Program-made: the position numbers and the translations under genes
DNA from: Acidithiobacillus sp. HP-2
GTDB taxonomy: Bacteria; Pseudomonadota; Gammaproteobacteria; Acidithiobacillales; Acidithiobacillaceae
NCBI RefSeq assembly: GCF_015100155.1
Contig: NZ_JACKZA010000001.1
Coordinates: forward strand, 186,001-250,000
Reading direction: 5' to 3'
Length of the DNA stretch: 64,000 nt
Shown here: piece after piece, positions 35,348-44,287 of the stretch
Numbering within the stretch: position 1 is the stretch's first letter
How the letters are laid out: each line of letters starts with the position of its first letter
Notes under the pieces: model-generated
The model's input: the letters and a program-made list of their open reading frames with translations, nothing else
The model's database searches: none
Told to the model about the DNA's origin: nothing

Positions 35348-37387
35348 TCAGCCTGATGGCAGAAGCTTGAGATAGGCCTGCTGAAGCGCGTTTTCCTGAG
35401 CCAGGGTCGAGATGCCTGCCTGTTGTAAAATCTGGTATTTGGTCAACTGTGAGGTTGCCTGGGCAATACTGGCATCCTGGACAGTCGATTGGGCCGACTG
35501 CATATTGGTGGCCGAGCTCTGGTCATTGACTACTGAAACCTGAATCCGGGTTTGGGTGGCACCCAGCTCACTGGCTTGCTGGTTCAAATAGTTCAAGGCC
35601 TGATCCACAATGGTAATGGTCCGTTGCGCCCCCTCTTGGGTGCTCACATCAATATCGGCCAGAGCCGAACCACTCTGCAGTCTGCTGACCTGGCTGCTGA
35701 ATCCGATCATATCGCCATTATTGATCCGATAGGCGCTGGCCGAAGCAAATTGCACCGCCCCCTGGATCAACGCGGCATGAGATCCACTGTTGATGGGGTA
35801 ACCGATAAGGGCCTGAGTGCTGCCACTGACGGCTTGCAAACTGCCGGTGGAACCTGCGGCAAGGGCCGTGGATGCCAACTGACCATTGGCTAACCCAGCT
35901 GAAATATTGATATTGTCGCCATTGGCATTGGTGAGAATCAGCTCGGGTTTACCATTGATTACCCGGCTACTGGCAGCGATTCCGGTTACCGCCGTCTGCT
36001 GGTTGATGGCCGTCAACAAGGCATTCAAATTAGGCTGGCCGTTGGTGGCATTGTTCACGCTGGCGGAGATGTTCACGGCATTCCTTGGTAAACCACTACT
36101 CCCATTACTGAGGGTAAAGTTGTAGCTTCCCGTGGTCACCAGGAAGGAGGCGCTGGTATAGGCATTGGCCGTGACTCCTGTCTGCTGGGATACGGCATTG
36201 ACGGCCGCAGCAATGCTTGCTGCCGATTCAGTTTCGGTGTTGACATCCACTTGCGCGTTACCGAATGGGCCTTGGATGCTGAGCCCGCTACTCCCCGTTC
36301 CGGAACTGAAGGAGCCGTAATAGGTATTCGGGGGGATAATCGCTTCATCAGTTGTCGTCCCACTACTCAATGGAATTCCTTGAGAACTGATAGTACCGTT
36401 TCTGATATAAACTTCCCGAAAAATTCCTGTAGAACCCGACGCAACAGCCTGACCACTGCCCGGGATGATACCGCTGGTTCCACTGGTTGCACTAAAATAA
36501 ATCCCCTGATCATTAGCAGGATAGGTCAATCTCAGCACAGGAATACCATTGACCATTTGCGTTGTTCCAGAAATCTGAATGCCCGCACTACTGATTTGCG
36601 TGGCCAAGGTTTGCAGTTCAGCCATATCCGGCGGATTCCTCAAATTGACCTGAATTTGCTGAGGACTGGAGTTAAGCTGTTCGCCACCTCCGTTAATACG
36701 ACCCACCCCACGGGATATATAGAAATCATAAGAACCACCGCTAAAAGTAAAGTAAGCACTGGTCTGGGCAGGAGTGATGGTAAAGGCGCCTCCAGGTGCA
36801 AAACCGCCGCTCACAAAGGAGCCATCACATCCGTAGCTATCGCTGTATGGGGAAACTGCGGGTATATGATCGCCCATGGCTGAAGTCTGCGCATTTCCCA
36901 CCGCCGCATTGATTATCTGGTTGGAGTTGGCACCCACCTGAAAGGCAGCACCCGCAAAAGTGCCATCCAGCAAGTTCTGACCGTTGAACTGGGTCTGGGT
37001 CGCAATGGTCTGCACCTGGGCCAGCAACTGACTGACCACGCCCTGCAGAGCCTGGCGATCTGAAGTGGTATTGGAAGCATTGGCAGCCTGCACTGCCGTG
37101 GTCCGAATCTGCTGCAATAAATTGATCTGATTCTGGACGGCTCCAGTGGCGGTCTGTATCAGGGAAACGCCTTGGTTGCCGTTGGCAACCGCCTGGTTCA
37201 ACCCATTGATTTTGGACTGAAAACTCTGGGCGATGGCGTAGTCTGCCGGATTGTCAGCCGGGCTATTGATACGCTTACCCGTAGATAGCTGTTGCAAATA
37301 AGTATCAAGGCCACCCTGGGTGCCATTGAGTGCGTCCAGCGTGTTCAAAGTCGAAGTATTTGTATTGATCACACCTGATATAGCCAT
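35348..37387 (-). CDS. Flagellin 2 (longer, with extra central domain)
   Basis: A 679-residue flagellin. The first about 160 and last about 120 residues nearly match flagellin 1. The middle is about 150 residues longer, with a unique stretch (about 175-375) of Ser/Gly/Pro/Ile-rich sequence before a shared flagellin-IN-like block (NFTLSNGSSGLPRNAVNISA). Start ATG 37387 (MAISGVINTNTSTLN) matches flagellin 1 and has GGACAGG upstream; the frame extends 10 codons further but without a ribosome site. The promoter is sigma-54, not sigma-28, so it is likely made earlier or independently of FliA. Confidence 0.95.
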   Translation of the reverse strand: MAISGVINTNTSTLNTLDALNGTQGGLDTYLQQLSTGKRINSPADNPADYAIAQSFQSKINGLNQAVANGNQGVSLIQTATGAVQNQINLLQQIRTTAVQAANASNTTSDRQALQGVVSQLLAQVQTIATQTQFNGQNLLDGTFAGAAFQVGANSNQIINAAVGNAQTSAMGDHIPAVSPYSDSYGCDGSFVSGGFAPGGAFTITPAQTSAYFTFSGGSYDFYISRGVGRINGGGEQLNSSPQQIQVNLRNPPDMAELQTLATQISSAGIQISGTTQMVNGIPVLRLTYPANDQGIYFSATSGTSGIIPGSGQAVASGSTGIFREVYIRNGTISSQGIPLSSGTTTDEAIIPPNTYYGSFSSGTGSSGLSIQGPFGNAQVDVNTETESAASIAAAVNAVSQQTGVTANAYTSASFLVTTGSYNFTLSNGSSGLPRNAVNISASVNNATNGQPNLNALLTAINQQTAVTGIAASSRVINGKPELILTNANGDNINISAGLANGQLASTALAAGSTGSLQAVSGSTQALIGYPINSGSHAALIQGAVQFASASAYRINNGDMIGFSSQVSRLQSGSALADIDVSTQEGAQRTITIVDQALNYLNQQASELGATQTRIQVSVVNDQSSATNMQSAQSTVQDASIAQATSQLTKYQILQQAGISTLAQENALQQAYLKLLPSG

Positions 37388-37428
37388 TGCCTGTCCGTCT
37401 GTTTGCAGCACCAACACTCAAGACCGGA

Positions 37429-37444
37429 AGCAAAATCAGTACCA
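37429..37444 (-). promoter_or_regulatory. Sigma-54 promoter of flagellin 2
   Basis: TGGTACTGATTTTGCT: TGG-AC and TTGCT conserved with GG and GC 10 apart. It lies 41 bases before the ATG, giving a leader of about 30 bases. The remaining gap to 37655 shows no gene or clear repeat. Confidence 0.8.
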
Positions 37445-37655
37445 TATTTATTTAATACCGGAATATCAGCAGGATAAAGCTGATCAAGGCATATTTGATG
37501 GTAGTTGCGCCAAGATATGACATAAAGCCGACTCAAAAGTGGCAATATGTTGCCGCTCTTCTTTCCGGGCAAACCGGCCATTTCCAGAGCTTGAGGATCC
37601 AGCCCCTACAAGCTACATTCATCGCCAATGGCCCCCTTCATCACCGAGGTAACCC

Positions 37656-38219
37656 ATGAGCGCCTGTACCGAGCATCGAAGCCTGAGCGAAACAGAGTAC
37701 CTTGATGCCGAAGCACTGGCTGATGTTAAAAGCGAGTATCTGGCTGGCGAAGTGTTTGCCATGGCCGGTGCCAGCGAGCGACACAACCGTATTGCGGGTA
37801 ATATTTTTTTTCATCTGCGCGCAGTCAGCCGTGGTCGCCCATGCCGTGCCTTCATGGCGGACATTAAGCTGCGCATCTCCACCCATCAGGCCTATTATTA
37901 TCCTGATGCCATGCTGGTCTGTGATCCAGAAGACAATCATCCCTTGTACAAAAGCGCGCCCTGCTTTCTGGCCGAGGTCTTATCTCCGGCTACCGCCGCC
38001 ATCGACCAGCGGGAAAAATGGCTCGCCTACCGGGATATCCACGCTTTACGGTACTATCTTCTGGTAGATTCGGAGCGGGTTTACGCCCGCCTGTTCAGTC
38101 GCGAAGGGAGCACTTGGGGCGAGCAGATTCTCGACCCCGGCGATATCCTCCAGTTGGACTGTGGAGGGTTATCCATCAGCCTATCTCTGGATGATCTTTA
38201 TGAAGACAGCGGGCTTTGA
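37656..38219 (+). CDS. Uma2 family (DUF820) putative endonuclease
   Basis: A 187-residue protein with the Uma2 pattern: EYLDAEALADVKSEYLAGEV, MAGASERHNRI, YYPDAMLVCD, FLAEVLSPATAAIDQREKW and YRDIHALRYYLLVD. The D and E-x-L elements form a restriction-endonuclease-like fold, but function in the family is unproven. These genes are abundant in cyanobacteria and some acidophiles and often occur in accessory DNA. It is the only plus-strand gene between two minus-strand flagellar blocks and has GAGG before its ATG. Nothing here connects it to motility. Confidence 0.85.
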   Translation: MSACTEHRSLSETEYLDAEALADVKSEYLAGEVFAMAGASERHNRIAGNIFFHLRAVSRGRPCRAFMADIKLRISTHQAYYYPDAMLVCDPEDNHPLYKSAPCFLAEVLSPATAAIDQREKWLAYRDIHALRYYLLVDSERVYARLFSREGSTWGEQILDPGDILQLDCGGLSISLSLDDLYEDSGL

Positions 38220-38222
38220 GCC

Positions 38223-41200
38223 TCAGGGCAGCCAGGCCGCCAGCCAGTCGTCCAGATGCTCCTCCAGTAGCCAGTGGGCGCGCACATGTTCCCGCAAGCG
38301 GTCGCCCGCCGCTACCAGCGCCTGCCGATCGGCAATCTGCTCACGGATGGCCCGTACCCAGTCGCGATAGCGATTGGCGACCCGGGTGACGGGAAAATCT
38401 CCCTGATAGGGGAAAATGTCTGAACAAATCACCGGATAGCCGAGGATTCCGTATTCCAGAATCCGCAGGTGGCTTTTGGCTTCATTGAACGGATTGTTTT
38501 CCAGGGGCGCCAGAGCCAGATCCAGGTCCAGACTGGCCAATTTGCTGGGATACTGGGGTAAGGGCACGCCGGTATGGAACTCGCGGACGTACGGTCGCAG
38601 GGCATCGGGGCAGAGGCCGAAAAACACCCAGTCCACCTCGTCGGCCAGATCGCGCACCACATCAGCGATCATCTCCAGATCACCCGTGTGCCCTACACCG
38701 CCGGCCCAACCGACCCTGGGCTTGGCCTCAGCGCGTCGGCGGGGCTGCAAGGATCCCCAAATGGCGTCTTCAATACAATTGGGTTGAACGCGCACCTCAT
38801 CGGCGAATCCTTTATAGGCTTTGGCGAGGGGCTCAGTCGCGACCACCAGACGGTTACACAAACCCGCTGCCTTGCGGAAACGCTTGGCGATGTCTTTGTG
38901 TATTTGGACCTTGTGCAGGCTTTTTACCGGTAGATTAGTGATAAGATCATCAATTTCGAACACCCGGAAGGTTTTCAGCAGCTTTTTGTGCCTTTCCAGG
39001 GCTTCGATTTGCGGCCATTCCATCTGCCGCTGCAACACAATACTTTCCGGAGAAAAACGTTCCATTTCTGCCGGTTCAAAAATTCGCATGGTTTCCCAGC
39101 CCTGTGCTCTCCCCGCCTTTTGCAGGGCGCGCATAGGGGAGATGATCCGGTACTCTCCACAACCCTCCCGGTCCGCCGGATGCACCAGAATGCGCGGACG
39201 CGGACACCATTCCGGATCCCAGGTCAGGGCGGCCTGATCTTCAAGCAAGAAATCCGTACTCGCCAGACTCAAATGGCGATTATAGGCGGGATCAAAAGCT
39301 AATTGTGGCAGCCATTTTTGATAAAAAGCCATTTTTTCGCCGGCAAAGCGTTTTTCTTTTTCGGGACTGGGTTTTTTCTCGACTTCACCACGCTGACTGG
39401 CGGAACCTTCATGGAGGAGCATCGCCCAAGGGGTGAACACAATTTTATGACCGGCCTCGCGTGCTTTCAGGCAGAGATCAATGTCGTTGTAGGAAACCTG
39501 AAACTGTTTTTCATCCAGCCCACCCAGCTCTTGATATAAGGATTTTTCAATCAGCAGACAGGCTCCCGTCACCGCCGATAAATTCTGGGTCAGCATGGCC
39601 CGGCCAAAATAGCCCCGATATTCGGGTGGCTGACCAATGAAGGGATGTTCTGCCGGCCCGCGCATTCCCAGAATCACGCCGGCATGCTGAATTTTGCCAT
39701 CGGGAAAAAGCAGTTTTGCGCCCACAACACCCACCTCCGGACGCAAAATCTGACTGACCATTTCATCCAGCCAGTCGTCATGCAGCGCAGCCGTGTCGTT
39801 ATTGAGCAAAAGGATATAACCGCCCCGCGCCTGTTCCACTGCCCGGTTATTCATGGCTGAAAAATTGAATGGACCGGGATGCCTTAGTACGCGCAAACGG
39901 CCACCCAATTGCTCTTCCTGCGCCGCAAGCATTTCCAGATAAGTGCGCGCCTCGGCATCATCGCTGTCATTATCGACAATGAGAATTTCATATTGCGCAT
40001 ACCTGGTTTTCTCGATCAGCGATTCCACGCAGCGCTGCAAATAGCCGAGTTGATTGCGGGTGGGAATAATGATGGAAACCAGAGGCGTGCCAGTCAGGGG
40101 ATAACGCACCCGAGTGGCGGGCGGGAAAGGTCCGGGCAATACTTCCGCCGCAATATTGAGGCGCTGTAAATGCCGCTGCAAAGCAGCCTGACTGACCTGG
40201 AGGATTTCCTCAACGGACTTGTTGCAGTGCCCGCCACCCTGCAAGCGATGGTAAAGCACTTCTGGAATATGACCGATACCGGCGTCGCCGATTTTTTCCC
40301 AGGCACGCAGGACGAAATCGTAATCTTCCGCGCCATCGGCTTGCGGATCAAAACCGCCAAGCGCTTCAAAAAGTTCTTTTTTGATGACCAGCAAACCACC
40401 TATGTAGGGGAGGCTTCGCAGATAGTCGAGGTTGAAATCGGGCTTGCAGTGGGGATTGACGTGCTGACCATCGGCCGTGAGGGAATCTTCGTCGGTGTAG
40501 ATGAGTTGCCATTCGGGATGATCCCGTATGACATTGGCTACCCTGAACAAAGCATCCGGGGCCAGTTGGTCGCCAGCGTCGATCAGGCCGAGCCAGTCGG
40601 TGTCCCCGACGAGCAGCTCGTGGTTAGCGCGCGCGATCAACCCGGCGGTGTCGGATCGCACCGGAACCAACAGTATCTTGCAGCCGAGCCGTTGCGCCTT
40701 CAAGGAGTCAGCAGTGTGCTGCACCCCTGACTGCACGTGCGGCAGCAAGCCTAGAGCAAAATCAGGGACCGCGTCTTCGGCATGACCCCACTTAGCGATG
40801 GTTTCATCGATCCAGGCCTTTTCTGATGGCAGCCAACGGGCTTCGGGGAGCCAAGGGACGGGCGTGGGCGACGACCCGGCCGCAGGGCCGTTATAAGACG
40901 CAGCGGCACCAGCGATTTCTCCCGACAAGAGCGCACTCCTTACCGGTTCTGACCATTGCGGAGACTGCGAATGCTCCGAAAATTGCCCACATCCACCCAG
41001 TCGCAGGCGGGTGCGCCACGCATCTGCAGGCCGGCGATCAAGTTGATTAAGCACCGCTGTGATAACCTGAGTCGGAGAGATCGCCTCCATGCAGAACGCC
41101 TGACCGAACTTACACCGAGGGTCGGTGTTTGGCGCGGGTAGATCGTGCAGACAGCCGGCGCACTCGACTGGCGAGCGTAGCGCAGTCTGTTCCGAGCCGA

Positions 41201-42926
41201 ATGGGACACGATACTTTGGATCAGCCATTCCATAGAGGCCTACCGCCGGAGTACCGACTGCGGAAGCAACGTGAAGCAGCGCTGAGTCTGGGCCAACCAA
41301 CAAGTCGGAGACTGCTATCGCAGCGGCGGTTCCACGCAGATCTAGCTGGTTAACCAGATTGAGGACGCGCGCTGCAGCGGGCGGTTGGAAATCGGCGCCA
41401 GCACCGACCGCAATCAGGCCTAAGCACGGATCGGCCAGTAACACAGCGAGCAGTGACTGCCAATGCGCCATTGGCCACGACCGGTCGGGGGTCGCGCCCA
41501 TATGCACGGCTACAATGCGGTTTACCATTCCCCAGGAATCACCTGCGGCAGCCACCCTCCTCCCGATAATTTGATAATCGCGGCGATCAAGATGTAATTC
41601 AAGTGATGGATTTGGCAAGACAACACCGGCCTCATTAGCATAGGCGATCAATATGTGCTGCTTTGGCTGGCGCTCGTAAACTTCATCAAGATTAATGACC
41701 AAATCGCTCTCTCTTGGTCGGAAGCCGGATGATGTCGCCATAAGCAAGTCAACGTGTGGATTACCCGCGAATACCTCGTTGATATCGGTAGAAACTACCA
41801 AAGTGTGATCCGGCAGCTTCTCGCGTACCCCGCGCACAATAGGGGTGACTTGAAGTACATCACCACGAGCATAGCGCCTCTGCACAACAACACGAGGACG
41901 GCACGGAGCTTCGCGCGGTTCCTCCAAGAGCATCAGATAATCCTCATCTTGATCCGGGTTGATCTGCTCCAGCGGGGTGATCCGTCCCGTATCGTCCAAG
42001 GCATTTTCCTGAAACAACGGCCGCCCTTGGCGCCAGTAGCTGATCCGACCGAAATGTGGCTGCAGGAAGTCGCGAATGCGGCGGTAGTTCCACGCGCTCC
42101 AATGATGGGGGTTGAGATGAAAGCCGTGCCAGCGTTCGCAAGGCAGCGACAACAGCATGCGCCCGCCCGGTGCAAGCTTACTCATGAGTGCGATCAAAAA
42201 AGCTTCAGGATCGCCGGTATGCTCGACGGTCTCAAGCGAGAACACCCAGTCGAAGCTCGACTCCTCCAACTCCTCAAGGGGGCCAAGATGGAAGCGAGCC
42301 CGACCCGGCGGGTTGATACGACGGGCCAGACCGACGGCCAGCGAATCAAGGTCGGCGCCAAGGTAGTCAGTTACACCGGGACGGCGTTCGAGTAACCATG
42401 CCGCGCCGTAGCCGGGGCCCGTGGCAACTTCGAGGACCCGACCTTCAGTGACGAGGCTATCGACCCATCGGTAGCGGTTGAGTACCTGTGCAGTCGTCCA
42501 GTAGTTTTCCATCCCAGGGATCGAGCGACCATCAAGCATTTGCTGAACCGTACCGCCGAATGCCTCCTGGAACTCGCCGGTTACGATGACCTGTCCCTGC
42601 TGCGGATTGCCCTTCCAGTGTTTCAGCACCTCGGTCGTGATACGCGCAAGAAGGATGTCTGGCCAGTCGGCGAAGCAATCGGGCCAGGTCAACCAACTGG
42701 CCGCATCATTGATCGGCAATGCCAACGCCGGAACCAGACGGCCGGATTTCGGTAGGTGGAAGTACAGATCAACGTGCGGTTGGGCCACGCCGTCGGCCAG
42801 CAGCACGTCGAAGCGGACGGTGCAGAGGTCAATTCGCTCTTGATTGAGGTCCCGCAGCGTGGCGCGGGAAAACAGTTGCCGCTGATCAAGCTGCGAGTCA
42901 AAGCTGAAGATACGCTGGGATTTCAA
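38223..42926 (-). CDS. Giant methyltransferase/glycosyltransferase, likely flagellin glycosylation
   Basis: A 1567-residue protein of at least four units: a SAM-dependent methyltransferase (about 140-300, VLEVATGPGYGAAWLLE); a GT9/heptosyltransferase-like domain (about 342-640, LLVGPDSALLHVASAVGTPA); tandem GT2 domains (about 700-945 with IYTDEDS; from 950, VSIIIPTRNQLGYLQRCVES with LLNNDTAALHDDW); and a C-terminal GT4-like glycosyltransferase (about 1240-1567). No membrane helix is seen. Start is TTG 42926 with GAGGGCGACAC upstream. It follows flgL by 28 bases in the sigma-28 flgN-like/flgK/flgL transcript and lies between filament genes, so flagellin is the probable acceptor. The N-terminal third seems richer in GC than the rest. 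Confidence 0.85.
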   Translation of the reverse strand: MKSQRIFSFDSQLDQRQLFSRATLRDLNQERIDLCTVRFDVLLADGVAQPHVDLYFHLPKSGRLVPALALPINDAASWLTWPDCFADWPDILLARITTEVLKHWKGNPQQGQVIVTGEFQEAFGGTVQQMLDGRSIPGMENYWTTAQVLNRYRWVDSLVTEGRVLEVATGPGYGAAWLLERRPGVTDYLGADLDSLAVGLARRINPPGRARFHLGPLEELEESSFDWVFSLETVEHTGDPEAFLIALMSKLAPGGRMLLSLPCERWHGFHLNPHHWSAWNYRRIRDFLQPHFGRISYWRQGRPLFQENALDDTGRITPLEQINPDQDEDYLMLLEEPREAPCRPRVVVQRRYARGDVLQVTPIVRGVREKLPDHTLVVSTDINEVFAGNPHVDLLMATSSGFRPRESDLVINLDEVYERQPKQHILIAYANEAGVVLPNPSLELHLDRRDYQIIGRRVAAAGDSWGMVNRIVAVHMGATPDRSWPMAHWQSLLAVLLADPCLGLIAVGAGADFQPPAAARVLNLVNQLDLRGTAAAIAVSDLLVGPDSALLHVASAVGTPAVGLYGMADPKYRVPFGSEQTALRSPVECAGCLHDLPAPNTDPRCKFGQAFCMEAISPTQVITAVLNQLDRRPADAWRTRLRLGGCGQFSEHSQSPQWSEPVRSALLSGEIAGAAASYNGPAAGSSPTPVPWLPEARWLPSEKAWIDETIAKWGHAEDAVPDFALGLLPHVQSGVQHTADSLKAQRLGCKILLVPVRSDTAGLIARANHELLVGDTDWLGLIDAGDQLAPDALFRVANVIRDHPEWQLIYTDEDSLTADGQHVNPHCKPDFNLDYLRSLPYIGGLLVIKKELFEALGGFDPQADGAEDYDFVLRAWEKIGDAGIGHIPEVLYHRLQGGGHCNKSVEEILQVSQAALQRHLQRLNIAAEVLPGPFPPATRVRYPLTGTPLVSIIIPTRNQLGYLQRCVESLIEKTRYAQYEILIVDNDSDDAEARTYLEMLAAQEEQLGGRLRVLRHPGPFNFSAMNNRAVEQARGGYILLLNNDTAALHDDWLDEMVSQILRPEVGVVGAKLLFPDGKIQHAGVILGMRGPAEHPFIGQPPEYRGYFGRAMLTQNLSAVTGACLLIEKSLYQELGGLDEKQFQVSYNDIDLCLKAREAGHKIVFTPWAMLLHEGSASQRGEVEKKPSPEKEKRFAGEKMAFYQKWLPQLAFDPAYNRHLSLASTDFLLEDQAALTWDPEWCPRPRILVHPADREGCGEYRIISPMRALQKAGRAQGWETMRIFEPAEMERFSPESIVLQRQMEWPQIEALERHKKLLKTFRVFEIDDLITNLPVKSLHKVQIHKDIAKRFRKAAGLCNRLVVATEPLAKAYKGFADEVRVQPNCIEDAIWGSLQPRRRAEAKPRVGWAGGVGHTGDLEMIADVVRDLADEVDWVFFGLCPDALRPYVREFHTGVPLPQYPSKLASLDLDLALAPLENNPFNEAKSHLRILEYGILGYPVICSDIFPYQGDFPVTRVANRYRDWVRAIREQIADRQALVAAGDRLREHVRAHWLLEEHLDDWLAAWLP

Positions 42927-42954
42927 GTGTCGCCCTCTTATATCACCGACTGGG

Positions 42955-44277
42955 TCACAGATATTGAAACAGACTCAACCCCTGCACCTGCACAAAGGCC
43001 TTCTGTGCAGCCTGCAACGCTGTCGAGCTTTCCTGAAACTGGGTAATCACCTGGGGGTAACTCACATCGGCAATATTACCCCGGTCGGTCTGGAATTGCT
43101 GGGTCAGATTAGCATTCAGCGATTGCACACTCTGGGCCTGCTGGATGTTCGAACCAATTTGCGCCTGGGTACTCAGCAGCGTGGTCTGGAACTGGTTCAA
43201 ATTTGCCAGGGCATTACTAATGTTTTGTGAGCGACTCGTGTTAGCACCTGGAGAACCGGCACTACCAGTAAAGGCGGCAATCAGATCACTGAACGTCTGA
43301 AAAATGCTTTGGGGCTTTGCCGCAGCCAAAGTAAATTGGGCGGTCTGTCCCGATACCGGCTGCCCATTGGTCGAGACCGTCATAAAGGGGCTGCCGCCCA
43401 AGGTGCCGGGTATGTTAATGCTTTGTCCGGGAGTATAAGTGCCGCTGACAACGGTGCCGGCGCTGGCAGTCCATCCTGAACTGTCAACCGCACCTGTGCC
43501 ACTGCTAACCGTATATGTCAGGCCGCTGGAAGTATTACTGATACTGACTTCGTATTGAGCATTATTGGCCACAAACTGGCTGTCTGCCGTCGCCTGATTC
43601 AGCACACTGCCCGGCCCTAAAGTGGTATTGCCTACATCCGTGGCTGTTGCTCCGGAAGTTGCCGGAATCAGATAATTACTGCCGGACGCCGTTACCGAAA
43701 AAGTGCCATTTCCTGCCGGGATATTCATGAAAATCGCATTACCCGCCTGAGAAACAGGCGTTGTCAGTCCCGGGCCGATTTGCATGGTTTTCTGGCTGGA
43801 ATCGCCCATGTATTGAACAGTGCCATCACTCTGTAGCTGAAATGGCGGCGTCTGGGCATTGGACCCGCCATAGATATAAGTACCATTGGCATCCTGCGTA
43901 TTGGCCAATTGCACCAGTTGCTGCAAATTTCCCTGCATGGTCGTTACAGCATTTTGCAGGTCATTGGAATTGACCGTGGCATTATTCATCTGCACCGCCA
44001 GTTGCTGCACCTGATTCATCAGGGTGCCGACACTTTGCAAGGTACTGGAACTCATACTGAGTCCCTGCTGAGCGTAAGTATTACTTTGTTGATAGCTACC
44101 CAGATTGGCAATTTTGGTATTGAGATTCAAAACCTGAGCATTACCCACAGGATCGTTGGTAGGGTTGATCAGCGCATTGCCGGTGGACAGTTGCTGCGAA
44201 AGATTATTCAGCGTACTTTGTTGGTTCAACAAGGAATACAGGCTGCTTTGGTAAAATTCCTGGGTGCTGACGCGCAT
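42955..44277 (-). CDS. flgL: Hook-filament junction protein FlgL
   Basis: A 440-residue flagellin-like protein: N-terminus MRVSTQEFYQSSLYSLLNQQ, then LSTGNALINPTNDPVGNAQV, and a C-terminal helix LQAAQKAFVQVQGLSLFQYL. The central domain is variable. It is the second junction protein joining hook and filament. It follows flgK by 10 bases. Confidence 0.96.
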   Translation of the reverse strand: MRVSTQEFYQSSLYSLLNQQSTLNNLSQQLSTGNALINPTNDPVGNAQVLNLNTKIANLGSYQQSNTYAQQGLSMSSSTLQSVGTLMNQVQQLAVQMNNATVNSNDLQNAVTTMQGNLQQLVQLANTQDANGTYIYGGSNAQTPPFQLQSDGTVQYMGDSSQKTMQIGPGLTTPVSQAGNAIFMNIPAGNGTFSVTASGSNYLIPATSGATATDVGNTTLGPGSVLNQATADSQFVANNAQYEVSISNTSSGLTYTVSSGTGAVDSSGWTASAGTVVSGTYTPGQSINIPGTLGGSPFMTVSTNGQPVSGQTAQFTLAAAKPQSIFQTFSDLIAAFTGSAGSPGANTSRSQNISNALANLNQFQTTLLSTQAQIGSNIQQAQSVQSLNANLTQQFQTDRGNIADVSYPQVITQFQESSTALQAAQKAFVQVQGLSLFQYL

Positions 44278-44287
44278 GCTGTTCTCC

